A DNA stretch of 64,000 nucleotides from Rubrivivax albus (GCF_004016515.1 NZ_SACT01000002.1:620001-684000); one strand, 5' to 3'; counted from the stretch's first letter, positions 37,093 through 46,143 are shown. Notes: generated by a model from the letters alone, not told the origin. Numbers and translations are program-made.

Positions 37093-37245
37093 TCAGCCGC
37101 GGTCGGTCACCGCACCCGTGGCCTGCACGAACAGCTGCTGCGCCGGTTCCACCGTCCAGAGGTCGGCCACACCGGCAAAGATGCTCAGCGTGGTGGCCAG
37201 GGCGAAGGCCAGGGCGGCGATGTGGGCGTGGCGGGCGGTGTTCAT
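37093..37245 (-). CDS. Small single-span membrane protein, paralogue 3
   Basis: 50 residues: MNTARHAHI, hydrophobic helix with [13 protein letters not shown], then a tail [22 protein letters not shown] upstream of the ATG. Most diverged of the three, but keeps the TL-x-IF-x-GV core. Divergent from frmA, with the array between them. Length, single helix, terminator and ribosome site argue for a real product. Confidence 0.75.
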   Translation of the reverse strand: MNTARHAHIAALAFALATTLSIFAGVADLWTVEPAQQLFVQATGAVTDRG

Positions 37246-37278
37246 GGCGGTGTCCTTGTGCGTGCTGCGGTGCGTCTG

Positions 37279-37376
37279 TCGATGGTTGAACTGTGCCGCT
37301 GCCGCCCCGTGCGTGCCAGCGGCCTGCGACGAACCGCCGGACCAGCGGACGAACCGCCCGCCACGCGGATGAACCG
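37279..37376 (-). promoter_or_regulatory. Upstream array of small gene 3, shared gap with frmA
   Basis: Three CGGTTC(A/G)TC copies read on the minus strand (plus coordinates 37328-37336, 37348-37356, 37368-37376), spaced exactly 20 bp. Then 43 bp to ACAGTTCAACCATCGA at 37294-37279, which ends 33 bp before the ATG. The same array lies 50-98 bp upstream of the frmA start, so it could act on both genes. Confidence 0.78.
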
Positions 37377-37425
37377 TGCGTCTGATGTAGGGTCGAGCCA
37401 CCAAGACGTACCCTGGAGGAACCCG

Positions 37426-38532
37426 ATGAAGACCCGCGCCGCCGTCGCCTGGCAAGCTGCCGCCCCGCTGACCATCGAAGAAGTCGACCTCGACGGCCCG
37501 CGCGCCGGCGAGGTGCTGGTGGAGGTCAAGGCCACCGGCATCTGCCACACCGACTGGTACACGCTGTCCGGCGCCGACCCCGAGGGGCTGTTCCCCGCCA
37601 TCCTGGGCCACGAGGGTGCGGGCATCGTCCGCGAGGTGGGTGCTGGCGTCACCAGCCTGAAGGCCGGCGACCACGTGATCCCGCTCTACACGCCGGAGTG
37701 CCGGCAGTGCAAGTTCTGCCTCAGCCGCAAGACCAACCTGTGCCAGAAGATCCGTGCCACCCAGGGCAAGGGGCTGATGCCGGACGGCTCGTCGCGATTC
37801 TCGCTCGACGGCAAGCCCATCCTGCACTACATGGGCACCAGCACCTTCGCCAACCACATCGTGGTGCCGGAGATCGCGCTGGCCAAGATCCGCGAGGACG
37901 CGCCGTTCGACGTGGTCTGCTACATCGGCTGCGGTGTGACCACCGGCATCGGCGCGGTGATCTTCAGCGCCAAGGTCGAACGCGGTGCCAACGTGGCGGT
38001 GTTCGGGCTCGGCGGCATCGGCCTGAACGTGATCCAGGGTGCGAAGCTGGCCGGGGCCGACAAGATCATCGGCATCGACATCAACCCGGCGCGCGAGGCC
38101 ATGGCGCGCCAGTTCGGCATGACGCACTTCGTGAACCCGAAGGACGTGCCCAACGTGGTCGACGCCATCGTGCAGCTGACCGACGGCGGGGCGGACTTCA
38201 GCTTCGAGTGCATCGGCAACGTGGACGTGATGCGCCAAGCGCTGGAGTGCACGCACAAGGGCTGGGGGCGCAGCATCATCATCGGCGTGGCCGAGGCGGG
38301 TGCGGAGATCAGGACCCGGCCGTTCCAGCTGGTCACCGGCCGCAAGTGGGAAGGCTCGGCCTTCGGCGGCGCGCGCGGCCGCACCGACGTGCCGAAAATC
38401 GTCGACTGGTACATGGAGAAGAAGATCAACATCGACGACCTGATCACGCACCGGCTGAAGCTGGAGGACATCAACGAAGGCTTCGCGCTGATGAAGCGCG
38501 GCGAGTCGATCCGCTCGGTGGTCGTCTACTGA
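37426..38532 (+). CDS. frmA: S-(hydroxymethyl)glutathione dehydrogenase / class III alcohol dehydrogenase
   Basis: 368 residues; oxidises S-hydroxymethylglutathione to S-formylglutathione with NAD. Catalytic zinc Cys40 in GICHTDWYT and ILGHEGAG; structural zinc Cys set in [17 protein letters not shown]; Rossmann GLGGIG. GGAGGA precedes the ATG. Followed by the esterase with TGATG overlap. No frmR in front; regulator may be the protein acting at 37328-37376, which is inference. Confidence 0.95.
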   Translation: MKTRAAVAWQAAAPLTIEEVDLDGPRAGEVLVEVKATGICHTDWYTLSGADPEGLFPAILGHEGAGIVREVGAGVTSLKAGDHVIPLYTPECRQCKFCLSRKTNLCQKIRATQGKGLMPDGSSRFSLDGKPILHYMGTSTFANHIVVPEIALAKIREDAPFDVVCYIGCGVTTGIGAVIFSAKVERGANVAVFGLGGIGLNVIQGAKLAGADKIIGIDINPAREAMARQFGMTHFVNPKDVPNVVDAIVQLTDGGADFSFECIGNVDVMRQALECTHKGWGRSIIIGVAEAGAEIRTRPFQLVTGRKWEGSAFGGARGRTDVPKIVDWYMEKKINIDDLITHRLKLEDINEGFALMKRGESIRSVVVY

Positions 38533-39386
38533 TGGCTGCCGGCGCCGAAGTCCCGTTCGAGACCACGGCCGAGCACGCCTGCTTCGGCGGCGTGCAGCGT
38601 TTCTGCCGTCACACGTCGGCGGTGATCGGGCTGCCGATGCGGTTTGCGGTCTACCAGCCGCCGAAGCCGTCGGGCGCGGCGCTGGTCTGCCTGGCCGGGC
38701 TGACCTGCACCGAGGAGACCTTCGCCATCAAGGCCGGCGCACAGCGCGTGGCCGCCGAACTCGGCCTGACGCTGCTGATGCCCGACACCAGCCCGCGCGC
38801 CACCGGCATCGCCGGCGAGGACGTGGAATGGGACTTCGGCAGCGGCGCCGGCTTCTACCTGGACGCGACGGCCGAGCCCTGGGCGCGCCATTTCCGCATG
38901 GAAAGCTGGCTGCTGACCGAATGGCTGCCATTGCTGGTGGACGCGTTGGGGCTGGACGCGGCGCGCATCGGCATCACCGGGCATTCGATGGGCGGGCATG
39001 GTGCCCTGACGCTGGCGCTGCGCCACCCGGGGCGGTTCCGGTCGCTGTCGGCCTTCGCACCCATCGCTGCACCCAGCACCTGCCCCTGGGGCGAGAAGGC
39101 GTTCTCGCGCTACCTTGGCGAGGACCGCGGCACCTGGGCCGCACACGACGCCAGCGCGCTGATGCGGCAGGCGCGCTGCCCGTATCCGGCGGGCATCCTC
39201 GTCGACCAGGGCCTGGCCGACAAGTTTCTGGTCGAACAGCTGAAGCCCGAGGCGCTGGAAGCGGCCTGCAGCGCAGCCGACCAGCCGCTGACGCTGCGCC
39301 GGCACGCGGGCTACGACCACGGCTACTTCTTCATCCAGAGCGTTGTGGCGGACCACCTGCGCTGGCACGCCGAGCGCCTGGGCTGA
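38532..39386 (+). CDS. fghA: S-formylglutathione hydrolase
   Basis: 284 residues; releases formate and glutathione. Nucleophile Ser152 in GHSMGGH, with oxyanion CLAGLTCTEE and the C-terminal His in AGYDHGYFF. Start shares a base with frmA stop. Length matches FrmB/FghA (about 280). Confidence 0.93.
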   Translation: MAAGAEVPFETTAEHACFGGVQRFCRHTSAVIGLPMRFAVYQPPKPSGAALVCLAGLTCTEETFAIKAGAQRVAAELGLTLLMPDTSPRATGIAGEDVEWDFGSGAGFYLDATAEPWARHFRMESWLLTEWLPLLVDALGLDAARIGITGHSMGGHGALTLALRHPGRFRSLSAFAPIAAPSTCPWGEKAFSRYLGEDRGTWAAHDASALMRQARCPYPAGILVDQGLADKFLVEQLKPEALEAACSAADQPLTLRRHAGYDHGYFFIQSVVADHLRWHAERLG

Positions 39387-39395
39387 GATTCGCCG

Positions 39396-39716
39396 TCACG
39401 CGCACGTATCGGGCACCGGTCCCAGGTGCCAGCGTGCGGCCAGGGCGCGCAGCCGCGGCCACCAGGCCGCGCGCGGCCGGCGGCCGAGGCGGGTGAGCTC
39501 CACCTGCGTCGGCCCTTGCGCCTGCACCAGGGCACCGGCCGACCGCACCGGGAGCGCGTCGCCAGGCTGCAGGAAGTGGTCGCGCGTTTCCCCTGGCTCG
39601 GTCAGCCAGACGCCGCCGTGCAGCACGCGCACGCGACCGGTGCGGAGGTCTTCCAGGATCAGCATCTGGTCGTGCTCCAGGTGCACGGTACGAACGATCT
39701 CTGAGATCGGGGCCAT
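39396..39716 (-). CDS. DUF2917 protein
   Basis: 106 residues from the ATG at 39716, preferred over Met 39728 because GGAGAAG stands just before it. A small beta-rich fold with LEDLRTGRVRVLHGGVWLTEPGETRDHFLQPGD, as in DUF2917 proteins typically paired with LysR regulators in Burkholderiales. Divergent from the LysR gene at 39840; probably its target. Confidence 0.78.
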   Translation of the reverse strand: MAPISEIVRTVHLEHDQMLILEDLRTGRVRVLHGGVWLTEPGETRDHFLQPGDALPVRSAGALVQAQGPTQVELTRLGRRPRAAWWPRLRALAARWHLGPVPDTCA

Positions 39717-39810
39717 GGGCTTCTCCATGCATCCGGCGCATTCATGGCCGGGTTGTTGACATTGCATCGCTTTCCCGCTGCAGAGACAAACGAAAAGACT
39801 GCAGTTGATG

Positions 39811-39827
39811 CATGCGTTTGGCGCATG
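39811..39827. promoter_or_regulatory. LysR-type inverted repeat CATGCGTTTGGCGCATG
   Basis: Perfect 6-bp arms with a 5-base centre; contains T-N11-A. It lies 13 bases before the LysR ATG, in the divergent gap with the DUF2917 gene, suiting a LysR-type autoregulatory site. Confidence 0.72.
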
Positions 39828-39839
39828 TATGGTCGAGAC

Positions 39840-40799
39840 ATGTCCACGCCCGCCGCGCCACGAAGACGCCCGACCCGCCGCGTTCGCCCCATTGGCCTGG
39901 CCGCCCTGCGTGGCTTCGAGGCCGCGGCCCGGCGGCTGTCGTTCACCGACGCGGCCACCGAACTGCACCTCACGCAGTCGTCGATCAGCCGCCAGGTGGC
40001 CACGCTGGAGCAGGAGGTCGGCCGGCCGCTGTTCCTGCGCCGCACGCGTGCGCTGGAGCTCACCGCCGCCGGGCGACAGCTGCAGCAGGCGGTGCAGCAG
40101 GCCCTGGCCGGCATCGACCTGTGCGTGGACGAGCTGCGCGGCCAGTCCGGGGCCCACCGCGTCACGCTGACCACCTATGCGTCCTTCGCGTCGCTGTGGC
40201 TGGTGCCGCGGCTGGCGCTGTTCCAGCGCGAGCACCCGGAGATCGAGATCCGGCTGGACGCGTCGGACCGCGTGGTGGACCTGAACGCCGAGGACGTGGA
40301 CGTGGCGGTGCGCTGGGTGACGCTGGACCGCGTGCCGGTGGGCGCCACCTCGCTGATCGAGGACCTGGCCGCGCCGGCAATGAGCCCGCGGCTGCTCGAG
40401 GGCGTGACGCTGAGCGGGCCCGCCGACCTGGCACGCTGGCCCCTGCTGGACCTGGACCACAGCGTGCCCGGCACGCGGCGGCTGAACTGGGCCACGTGGT
40501 TCGACTTCGCCGGGGCCGGCACCGTGGCGCCACAGGCCGGGCGGCTGGTGTTCTCCTTCGCCGACCAGGCGGTGCAGGCCGCCATCCGCGGCCAGGGCGT
40601 GGCCCTGGTGCGTTCGCCCTTCCTGCAGGACGCGGTGGCCAGCGGCGACCTGGTGATGCCCTTCCCGCAGTGGCGCATGCCGGTGGGCTACCGGCACGTG
40701 CTGGCGGTCAACCCGGCCAGCCGCCGGCGGGCGCCGGTGGCCACCTTCGTGGCGTGGCTGAACGCGCAGTTCGCGCAGTCGCCGCTGCTGGCGGACTGA
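39840..40799 (+). CDS. LysR-family regulator, GcvA-like
   Basis: 319 residues. Helix-turn-helix LSFTDAATELHLTQSSISRQVATLE, then the substrate-binding domain with EIEIRLDASDRVVDLNAEDVDVAVRWV typical of GcvA relatives. Start ATG fits the first helix. Regulates the divergent DUF2917 gene and itself; effector unknown. Confidence 0.88.
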   Translation: MSTPAAPRRRPTRRVRPIGLAALRGFEAAARRLSFTDAATELHLTQSSISRQVATLEQEVGRPLFLRRTRALELTAAGRQLQQAVQQALAGIDLCVDELRGQSGAHRVTLTTYASFASLWLVPRLALFQREHPEIEIRLDASDRVVDLNAEDVDVAVRWVTLDRVPVGATSLIEDLAAPAMSPRLLEGVTLSGPADLARWPLLDLDHSVPGTRRLNWATWFDFAGAGTVAPQAGRLVFSFADQAVQAAIRGQGVALVRSPFLQDAVASGDLVMPFPQWRMPVGYRHVLAVNPASRRRAPVATFVAWLNAQFAQSPLLAD

Positions 40800-40846
40800 C
40801 CGGAGTCCGTACCATCGGCCCCTTTTCCTGCATCCGAAGGGAGCTC

Positions 40847-41917
40847 GTGTCGAACTCGGCCGCCCGCCAGTTCCGTCCACACGCCGCACATGGCCGCGTG
40901 CGCAGCCTGGCCTTGGCCGCCGCAGTCCTGCTGTCCGCCTGTGGCGGTGGCGGCAACGCGCAGGACGAGGTGCCGTATGGCGACCTGCGCAGCTACGTGG
41001 CCGCCGAAGGCCTGGTGGGCACCATCGTGGTCCGGAAGGACGGCGAGGACCTGATGCGGGCCAGCTACGGCTACGCCGACCGCGCGCAGCAGCGGCCCAA
41101 CGACATGCAGACCCGGTACCGGATCGCGTCGCTGACGAAATCGTTCACCGCCGTGTCCACCGTCCTGCTCAAGCGGGCAGGCGCCATCGACAGCTACGAC
41201 GACACGCTGTCGCGCCACCTGCCGGACTACCCGAACGGCTCCGCCATCACGCTGCGCCAGCTGCTGACGCACACCTCGGGCATCCCGGACTACGTGGGGC
41301 GGGTGGACACCAGCGAACCCCATACGCCGCCCGAACTGGTGCGTGCATTCGAGAACCTGCCGCTGGCATTCGCGCCGGGCACGGACTTCCTGTACTCGAA
41401 CGCGAACTACGTGCTGCTCGGGCACCTGACGGAGACGCTCAGCGGCCTGCCGTATGCCGAGTTCCTGCAGGCGAACGTCTGGCGGCCCCTGGGGCTGACC
41501 GACACCGAGTACGGCAGCCCGGCGCCCGAAGGCCCGGCCTATGCGCTGGGGTACACCGATCTGGCGCAGAGCCAGCGGGCGCGTGAGCACGACCTGAGCG
41601 TGGCCTACGCGGCCGGCGGGCTGGTGAGCACCGCGGACGACCTGATGCGCTGGGCAGCATCGTTCACCGAGGGCGGACTGCTCACCGCCGATGAGCTGGC
41701 GGAAGTCTTCGGTGACGGGCGCTACGGCTTCGGCTGGGTCTCCGGCGAGTTGGCCGGCATGCCGGTCTTCGGGCACACCGGCGGCATCGACGGCTTCAGC
41801 GCCATCCTGGCGCTGTTCCCGGAACAGAACGCGGTCATCGTGGTGCTGAGCAACGTGGAGCACCAGCAGGACCGGCTCGAGCGCATCGTGCGCACGATCG
41901 CGGCGCACGAGTTCTAG
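40847..41917 (+). CDS. Lipid-anchored serine hydrolase, beta-lactamase/S12 family
   Basis: 356 residues from GTG 40847 with AAGGGAG upstream. Lipobox LLSAC then GGGG. Active site Ser95-x-x-Lys98 (SLTK), YSN in FLYSNANY, and HTGG in GHTGGID. Such enzymes are D-Ala-D-Ala carboxypeptidases, peptidases or esterases; true beta-lactamase activity is not implied. Lies after the LysR gene with 47 bp between. Confidence 0.85.
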   Translation: MSNSAARQFRPHAAHGRVRSLALAAAVLLSACGGGGNAQDEVPYGDLRSYVAAEGLVGTIVVRKDGEDLMRASYGYADRAQQRPNDMQTRYRIASLTKSFTAVSTVLLKRAGAIDSYDDTLSRHLPDYPNGSAITLRQLLTHTSGIPDYVGRVDTSEPHTPPELVRAFENLPLAFAPGTDFLYSNANYVLLGHLTETLSGLPYAEFLQANVWRPLGLTDTEYGSPAPEGPAYALGYTDLAQSQRAREHDLSVAYAAGGLVSTADDLMRWAASFTEGGLLTADELAEVFGDGRYGFGWVSGELAGMPVFGHTGGIDGFSAILALFPEQNAVIVVLSNVEHQQDRLERIVRTIAAHEF

Positions 41918-41939
41918 GCGGCATCCGCGGCAGGGCCGG

Positions 41940-42515
41940 TCAGAACCCGCTGCCCGGTGTCGCCAGATAAGCCTCTTCGTCGGCCGTGCTCACACGGCCC
42001 AGCGCCGCATTGCGGTGCGGGAAGCGGCCGAAGCGGCGGATCACGTCGCGATGGCGCTCGGCGTAGTCCAGCGCGCTGTCGAAGCCAGGTGCCTCGGCCG
42101 CCAGCGCGGCGAACAGGGCCACGCTGCGGTCCTGGAGCGCCAGGTCTTCCGCATGCTCCAGCGGCAGGTAGACGAACCAGCGCTGCAGCGGGTGCAGCGC
42201 GTGCTCGGCACCACTGTCGATCAGGCTCAGCGCCAGTGTGCGGGCCAGCGGATCGCCGGCGAAGGCGCGCGCCTGGCCGCGGAACAGGTTGCGCGGGAAC
42301 TGGTCGAGCAGCATCAGACGCGCCAGCACGGCGTCCGGCCCGGCAGACGGATCAAGCGCCGGCAGGCGGCCGTCGATCGCGTCGTCGACCAGCGCGCCGA
42401 AGCGCGCGCGGATGGCCTCGTCGAACGCCGGATCCTTGCGGAACCATTCGGCGCGCACAGCCAGTGGCGGCGCGCCGAACCAGAACGCCAGGACCTCGGT
42501 GTCGGCAGGCGTCAT
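41940..42515 (-). CDS. DUF924 family protein
   Basis: 191 residues. FWFG start motif, LLDQFPRNLFRGQARAFAGDPLA and WFVYLPLEHAEDL are characteristic. An all-helical, tetratricopeptide-like fold of unknown function. Seven bases after the PotF-like gene, same strand. Confidence 0.88.
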   Translation of the reverse strand: MTPADTEVLAFWFGAPPLAVRAEWFRKDPAFDEAIRARFGALVDDAIDGRLPALDPSAGPDAVLARLMLLDQFPRNLFRGQARAFAGDPLARTLALSLIDSGAEHALHPLQRWFVYLPLEHAEDLALQDRSVALFAALAAEAPGFDSALDYAERHRDVIRRFGRFPHRNAALGRVSTADEEAYLATPGSGF

Positions 42516-42522
42516 CCCACGG

Positions 42523-43641
42523 TCACTTCACGTTGGCGCGGTAGCTGGTGAAGATGCGCGTCTGCAGGCGGCGGATGTCCTGCGGCACGGCGTCCGGCGG
42601 CGTCATCTTCTTCATGTCGGCAGCCGACAGGAACACCGTGGGGTTGGTGGCCACCGACTTGTCGACGAAGGGCTTGGACGCCGCGTTCGGGTTGGCGTAG
42701 AAGACCGCGTTGGTCAGCGACGCGTGCACCTCCGGGCGCAGGATGTAGTTGATGAAGGCGTGCGCGTTCTTCGGGTGCGGCGCATCCTTGGGGATGGCCA
42801 TCGAGTCGAAGAACAGCGTGGCGCCCTTGGGCGGGATCAGGGCCACGATGTCCTGCCCCGTCTTGCCCTCGATGGCACGGTTTCGCGCGATGTTGATGTC
42901 GCCGGAGTAGCCCATCACGGCGCAGAGCTCGCCCTTGGACAGCTCATCGATGTAGCCCGAGGACGAGAGCCGCGTGAGGAAGGGGCGCGCGGCCATCAGC
43001 ACCTTGCGCGCGGCCTCGTAGTCCTTGGCGTTGGTGCTGTAGGGCTGCTGGCCGGCGTAGATCATGGCCACCGGCAGCACCTCGGAGGCGGAATCGAGCA
43101 CGCTGATGCCGCAGCTCTTGAGCTTGCCGGCGTACTCTGGTTTGAAGATCAGGTCCCAGGGGTTCTCCGGCATCGGCGTGCTGCCCAGCGCGGCCTTGAC
43201 CTTGCCGGTGTTGATGCCCACCGTGACGTAGCCCCACAGCCAGGTCACCAGGTGCTGGTTGCCCGGGTCCACGCTCTGCTGCTGTTCCAGCAGCGCCGGG
43301 TCCAGGTTCTTCCAGTTGGGCAGCAGCGACTTGTCCAGCTTCTGGAACAGCCCGCCCTGGATCTGCGTCTTCGCGAAATGCGCGCTGGGCACGACGATGT
43401 CGTAGCCGGTCTTCCCCGCCACCAGCTTGGCGTGCAGGATCTCGTTGGTGTCGTAGTTGTCGTACCGGACCTTGATGCCGGTTTCCTTCTCGAAGTTCTT
43501 CAGCGTGTCCTCGCCGATGTACTCGGCCCAGTTGTAGACGTTGAGCACCTTGGGTTCGGTGTTCTGCGCCTGCGCGGTGGTGCCGGCCCAGGCCAGCGAG
43601 GATGCGAGGGCGGCGACGAGCAGTCGGGGCGAGAGCTTCAT
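42523..43641 (-). CDS. Polyamine-type ABC substrate-binding protein (PotF/SpuD family)
   Basis: 372 residues. Signal peptide ends near TAQAQ. Core PKVLNVYNWAEYIGEDTLKNFEKETGIKVRYDNYDTNE and SYIDELSKG-like GYIDELSKGE match PotF/SpuD. Binds putrescine or spermidine in the periplasm. No permease or ATPase lies nearby, so the importer is elsewhere or it acts as a sensor. Confidence 0.9.
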   Translation of the reverse strand: MKLSPRLLVAALASSLAWAGTTAQAQNTEPKVLNVYNWAEYIGEDTLKNFEKETGIKVRYDNYDTNEILHAKLVAGKTGYDIVVPSAHFAKTQIQGGLFQKLDKSLLPNWKNLDPALLEQQQSVDPGNQHLVTWLWGYVTVGINTGKVKAALGSTPMPENPWDLIFKPEYAGKLKSCGISVLDSASEVLPVAMIYAGQQPYSTNAKDYEAARKVLMAARPFLTRLSSSGYIDELSKGELCAVMGYSGDINIARNRAIEGKTGQDIVALIPPKGATLFFDSMAIPKDAPHPKNAHAFINYILRPEVHASLTNAVFYANPNAASKPFVDKSVATNPTVFLSAADMKKMTPPDAVPQDIRRLQTRIFTSYRANVK

Positions 43642-43701
43642 GGCGGCGGTCGGGGCTGAGGTTGAAGAAAGGGAAGAGCGGATTGTCCGGCAACAACGTT
43701 G

Positions 43702-44217
43702 TCACCCGGCCGGCCGTGGACTCTCGCCGGGCGCCGCAGGTTCCCTGCGCCGCAGCATGCCCCAGCCTTCCATGGTCATCACCGGCTCGCCATGCTGGTT
43801 GCAGACCTCCCAGCGCTGCAGCACCAGGCCCACCTGCGGCTTGCTGGCCATCGGGCGGGCCTGCAGCACCGTCATCGTGCCGTGCAGGCGGTCACCCACG
43901 TACACGGGCTTGAGCCAGCGGATGTTCTCCAGCCCAGGCGAGCCCAGACTGGCGCTGCGGTTGAGCCAGGCGTCGCACATCATGCGCATGGTCAGTGCGC
44001 AGGTGTGCCAGCCGCTGGCGCACAGGCCGCCGAACAGCGAGGCACGCGCCGCCTCTTCGTCCAGGTGAAAGGGCTGGGGGTCGAACTGGCGGGCGAATTC
44101 GACGATGGCCTCCCGCGTGAGCGTGGCGCCGCCGAAGGGGTGCACGGAGCCTTCGGGGAAGTCCTCCCAATGCAGGCGCGCGGCGGCGTCGGGCAGCGTG
44201 GCAGTCGTTTGTGGCAT
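43702..44217 (-). CDS. MaoC-like (hotdog) dehydratase
   Basis: 171 residues. FARQFDPQPFHLDEEAA holds the R-hydratase His and Asp-like residues; ASGWHTCALTMRM follows. Cytoplasmic enoyl-CoA hydratase or related. Upstream of the PotF gene by 60 bp. Confidence 0.85.
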   Translation of the reverse strand: MPQTTATLPDAAARLHWEDFPEGSVHPFGGATLTREAIVEFARQFDPQPFHLDEEAARASLFGGLCASGWHTCALTMRMMCDAWLNRSASLGSPGLENIRWLKPVYVGDRLHGTMTVLQARPMASKPQVGLVLQRWEVCNQHGEPVMTMEGWGMLRRREPAAPGESPRPAG

Positions 44218-44282
44218 GGCCTGCGCAGGATAACGAGGGCGGGCTACAGTCCGCGCTTCAACCTGACACAGTCACCAACGCC

Positions 44283-44864
44283 ATGACCCTGCTGATCGTC
44301 GGACTCGTGCTCTTCCTGGGCGTGCACTCGGTGCGCATCGTGGCCGAAGGCTGGCGCCAGCGCACCATCGCGCGCCTGGGCGAAGGCGCCTGGAAGGGCC
44401 TGTACAGCGTGGCCTCGCTGGTCGGCTTCGTGGCCCTGGTCTGGGGTTATGGCCACGCGCGCCTGGACCCCACCGTGCTGTGGGCCACGCCGGTGTGGAC
44501 ACGCCACCTGGCGTCACTGCTGGTGCTGGTGGCCTTCGTGCTGCTGGCGGCGGCGTACGTGCCGGGCAACCACCTGAAGGCGAGGCTGCACCACCCGATG
44601 GTGCTGGCGGTGAAGGTCTGGGCGCTGGCCCACCTGCTGGCCAACAACACGCTGGCCGACCTGCTGCTGTTCGGCAGCTTCCTGCTCTGGGCGGTGCTGG
44701 ACTTCCGCGCCGCACGCGGCCGCGACCGGGCCAATGGCACGGTCTACCCAGCCGGGCAGGGGGTGAAGACCGCGGTCACCGTGGTCGTTGGGGTGGTGGC
44801 CTGGGCGGTGTTCGCGTTCTGGGCCCACAAGGCGCTGTTCGGGATCTCGCCGTTCGGCCGATGA
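44283..44864 (+). CDS. NnrU family membrane protein
   Basis: 193 residues, about 5-6 membrane segments. HSVRIVAEGWR, GNHLKARLHHPM and HLLANNTLADLLLFG are NnrU hallmarks. The family is linked to nitric oxide and denitrification or to carotenoid-like isomerase relatives; no denitrification gene is in this window. The first ATG matching the hydrophobic start was chosen. Confidence 0.88.
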   Translation: MTLLIVGLVLFLGVHSVRIVAEGWRQRTIARLGEGAWKGLYSVASLVGFVALVWGYGHARLDPTVLWATPVWTRHLASLLVLVAFVLLAAAYVPGNHLKARLHHPMVLAVKVWALAHLLANNTLADLLLFGSFLLWAVLDFRAARGRDRANGTVYPAGQGVKTAVTVVVGVVAWAVFAFWAHKALFGISPFGR

Positions 44865-44894
44865 CGGCGGGCCGGGGCGCGAGCCGACGGCGCG

Positions 44895-45575
44895 TCAGCC
44901 GACGGTCGGGATGGGCAGGATCAGGTCCTCGCCCTCGGCACTGCCCCGGTTGACCACGCGGGACACCGGCCAGGCCTGCATCTCGGCAGGGTCGCAGGGC
45001 CTGAGCAGCGGCGCGATGTCCGTCGGGTCCTGCTCGCCCCTGGCCAGCCAGCGCGCCCAGTCTTCCCGAGCCACCATCACCGGCATGCGGTCGTGGATGG
45101 GCGCCATCAGCGCGTTGGGTTCGGTGGTGATGACGCAGCAGGTCAGGCGCCAGTCGCCGGCTTCGGACGCGCGCCAGGCCTCGAACAGCCCGGCCATCGC
45201 GAACGGGGTGCCGTCCCGCCGCGAGATGTACCAGGGCTGCTTGCCGCCCGGCGTGGCCTGCCATTCATAGAACCCGCTGGCCGGCAGCAGGCAGCGCCGG
45301 CGGCGGGCGGCCTGGCGGAAGCTGGGCTTGTCGAAGACACCTTCGGCGCGCGCATTGTTGAGCTTGTGGGCCAGCGCCGGGTCCCTGGCCCAGTGCGGCA
45401 GCAGGCCCCAGCGCATCAGCGTGACGACACGCTCGCCCTCGCGCGTCTCGTGCACCACCGGCACCTCGGACTGCGGCGCCACGTTCCAGCGCTTCGGGAA
45501 GGGCAGCACGCGCACGACGGAGAAGCCCGAGACCAGGGTCTCGGGGTCGTAGGCCACCACGTAGCGCCCGCACAT
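44895..45575 (-). CDS. HMCES/YedK abasic-site crosslinking protein
   Basis: 226 residues. MCGRYV places catalytic Cys2 for covalent linkage to abasic DNA sites; also WNVAPQ, RWGLLPHWA, NARAE, SGFYEW and IHDRMPVMV. Protects single-stranded DNA. Divergent from the small gene at 45694. Confidence 0.93.
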   Translation of the reverse strand: MCGRYVVAYDPETLVSGFSVVRVLPFPKRWNVAPQSEVPVVHETREGERVVTLMRWGLLPHWARDPALAHKLNNARAEGVFDKPSFRQAARRRRCLLPASGFYEWQATPGGKQPWYISRRDGTPFAMAGLFEAWRASEAGDWRLTCCVITTEPNALMAPIHDRMPVMVAREDWARWLARGEQDPTDIAPLLRPCDPAEMQAWPVSRVVNRGSAEGEDLILPIPTVG

Positions 45576-45693
45576 GGGGGTGGATCTTCGCATCCCCCGG
45601 CCGGGTGTCGCCCCTCGTTCCTGCCGGCGGGCGATGGCCGGCAGGCGGTGGTCGGCCGACCATGGCGCCATCGACACCCGCACGGAGCCCACC

Positions 45694-45954
45694 ATGCCAC
45701 TGTTGTCCTGCCTGATCCGTTCGCGCGCCATGCCAGACCGTCTGGCGGTGCGGCTTCGACAGCCCGACCGGACCGAGGTGGCCGCGTCCACCGACGAACG
45801 CCCTCGGGGCTGCGGCTGGTTCGACTCCAGCCACGACCTCCACCACGGGCTGCAGGTGACCGAGCACCGGGACGTCGATGCGGTGGTCAACCAGATCCCG
45901 CTGTCCTGGTGGCTGGGATGGGAACTGGACGCCGTGCGCACGCCCGTCCGCTGA
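45694..45954 (+). CDS. Small conserved protein with CGWFDSS motif
   Basis: 86 residues. RGCGWFDSSHDLHHGLQVTEH and PLSWWLGWEL are the recognisable core of a small betaproteobacterial family of unknown role. GGAG precedes the ATG. Soluble, no signal peptide, no membrane helix. 118 bp from the divergent HMCES gene; terminator follows at 46065. Confidence 0.65.
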   Translation: MPLLSCLIRSRAMPDRLAVRLRQPDRTEVAASTDERPRGCGWFDSSHDLHHGLQVTEHRDVDAVVNQIPLSWWLGWELDAVRTPVR

Positions 45955-46064
45955 CGATGCCGCTCATCGCGGCGAAGCCGTCATCCGTCGCAGTGGGGTC
46001 GTCGATGCCGGACCGGGCGCCTAGAGTCGACCCCGGTCCTCGAAGGGACCACCACTCCTCCTTT

Positions 46065-46100
46065 CGGCGCCCGCGGGCTGGCACCCCGGGCGCCGCTTTT
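46065..46100 (+). terminator. Rho-independent terminator
   Basis: Perfect 9-bp arms CGGCGCCCG/CGGGCGCCG with a 13-base loop, then CTTTTCTT. Ends the unit starting at 45694. Confidence 0.75.
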
Positions 46101-46143
46101 CTTGGGGACGTCTGACGCGGTGCAGTCGAGGTAGAGTGCCGCC

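Noticed and set aside
42523..43641. A complete polyamine importer around the PotF-like gene
   Set aside because: Neighbouring genes are DUF924 and MaoC; no ATPase or permease adjoins.
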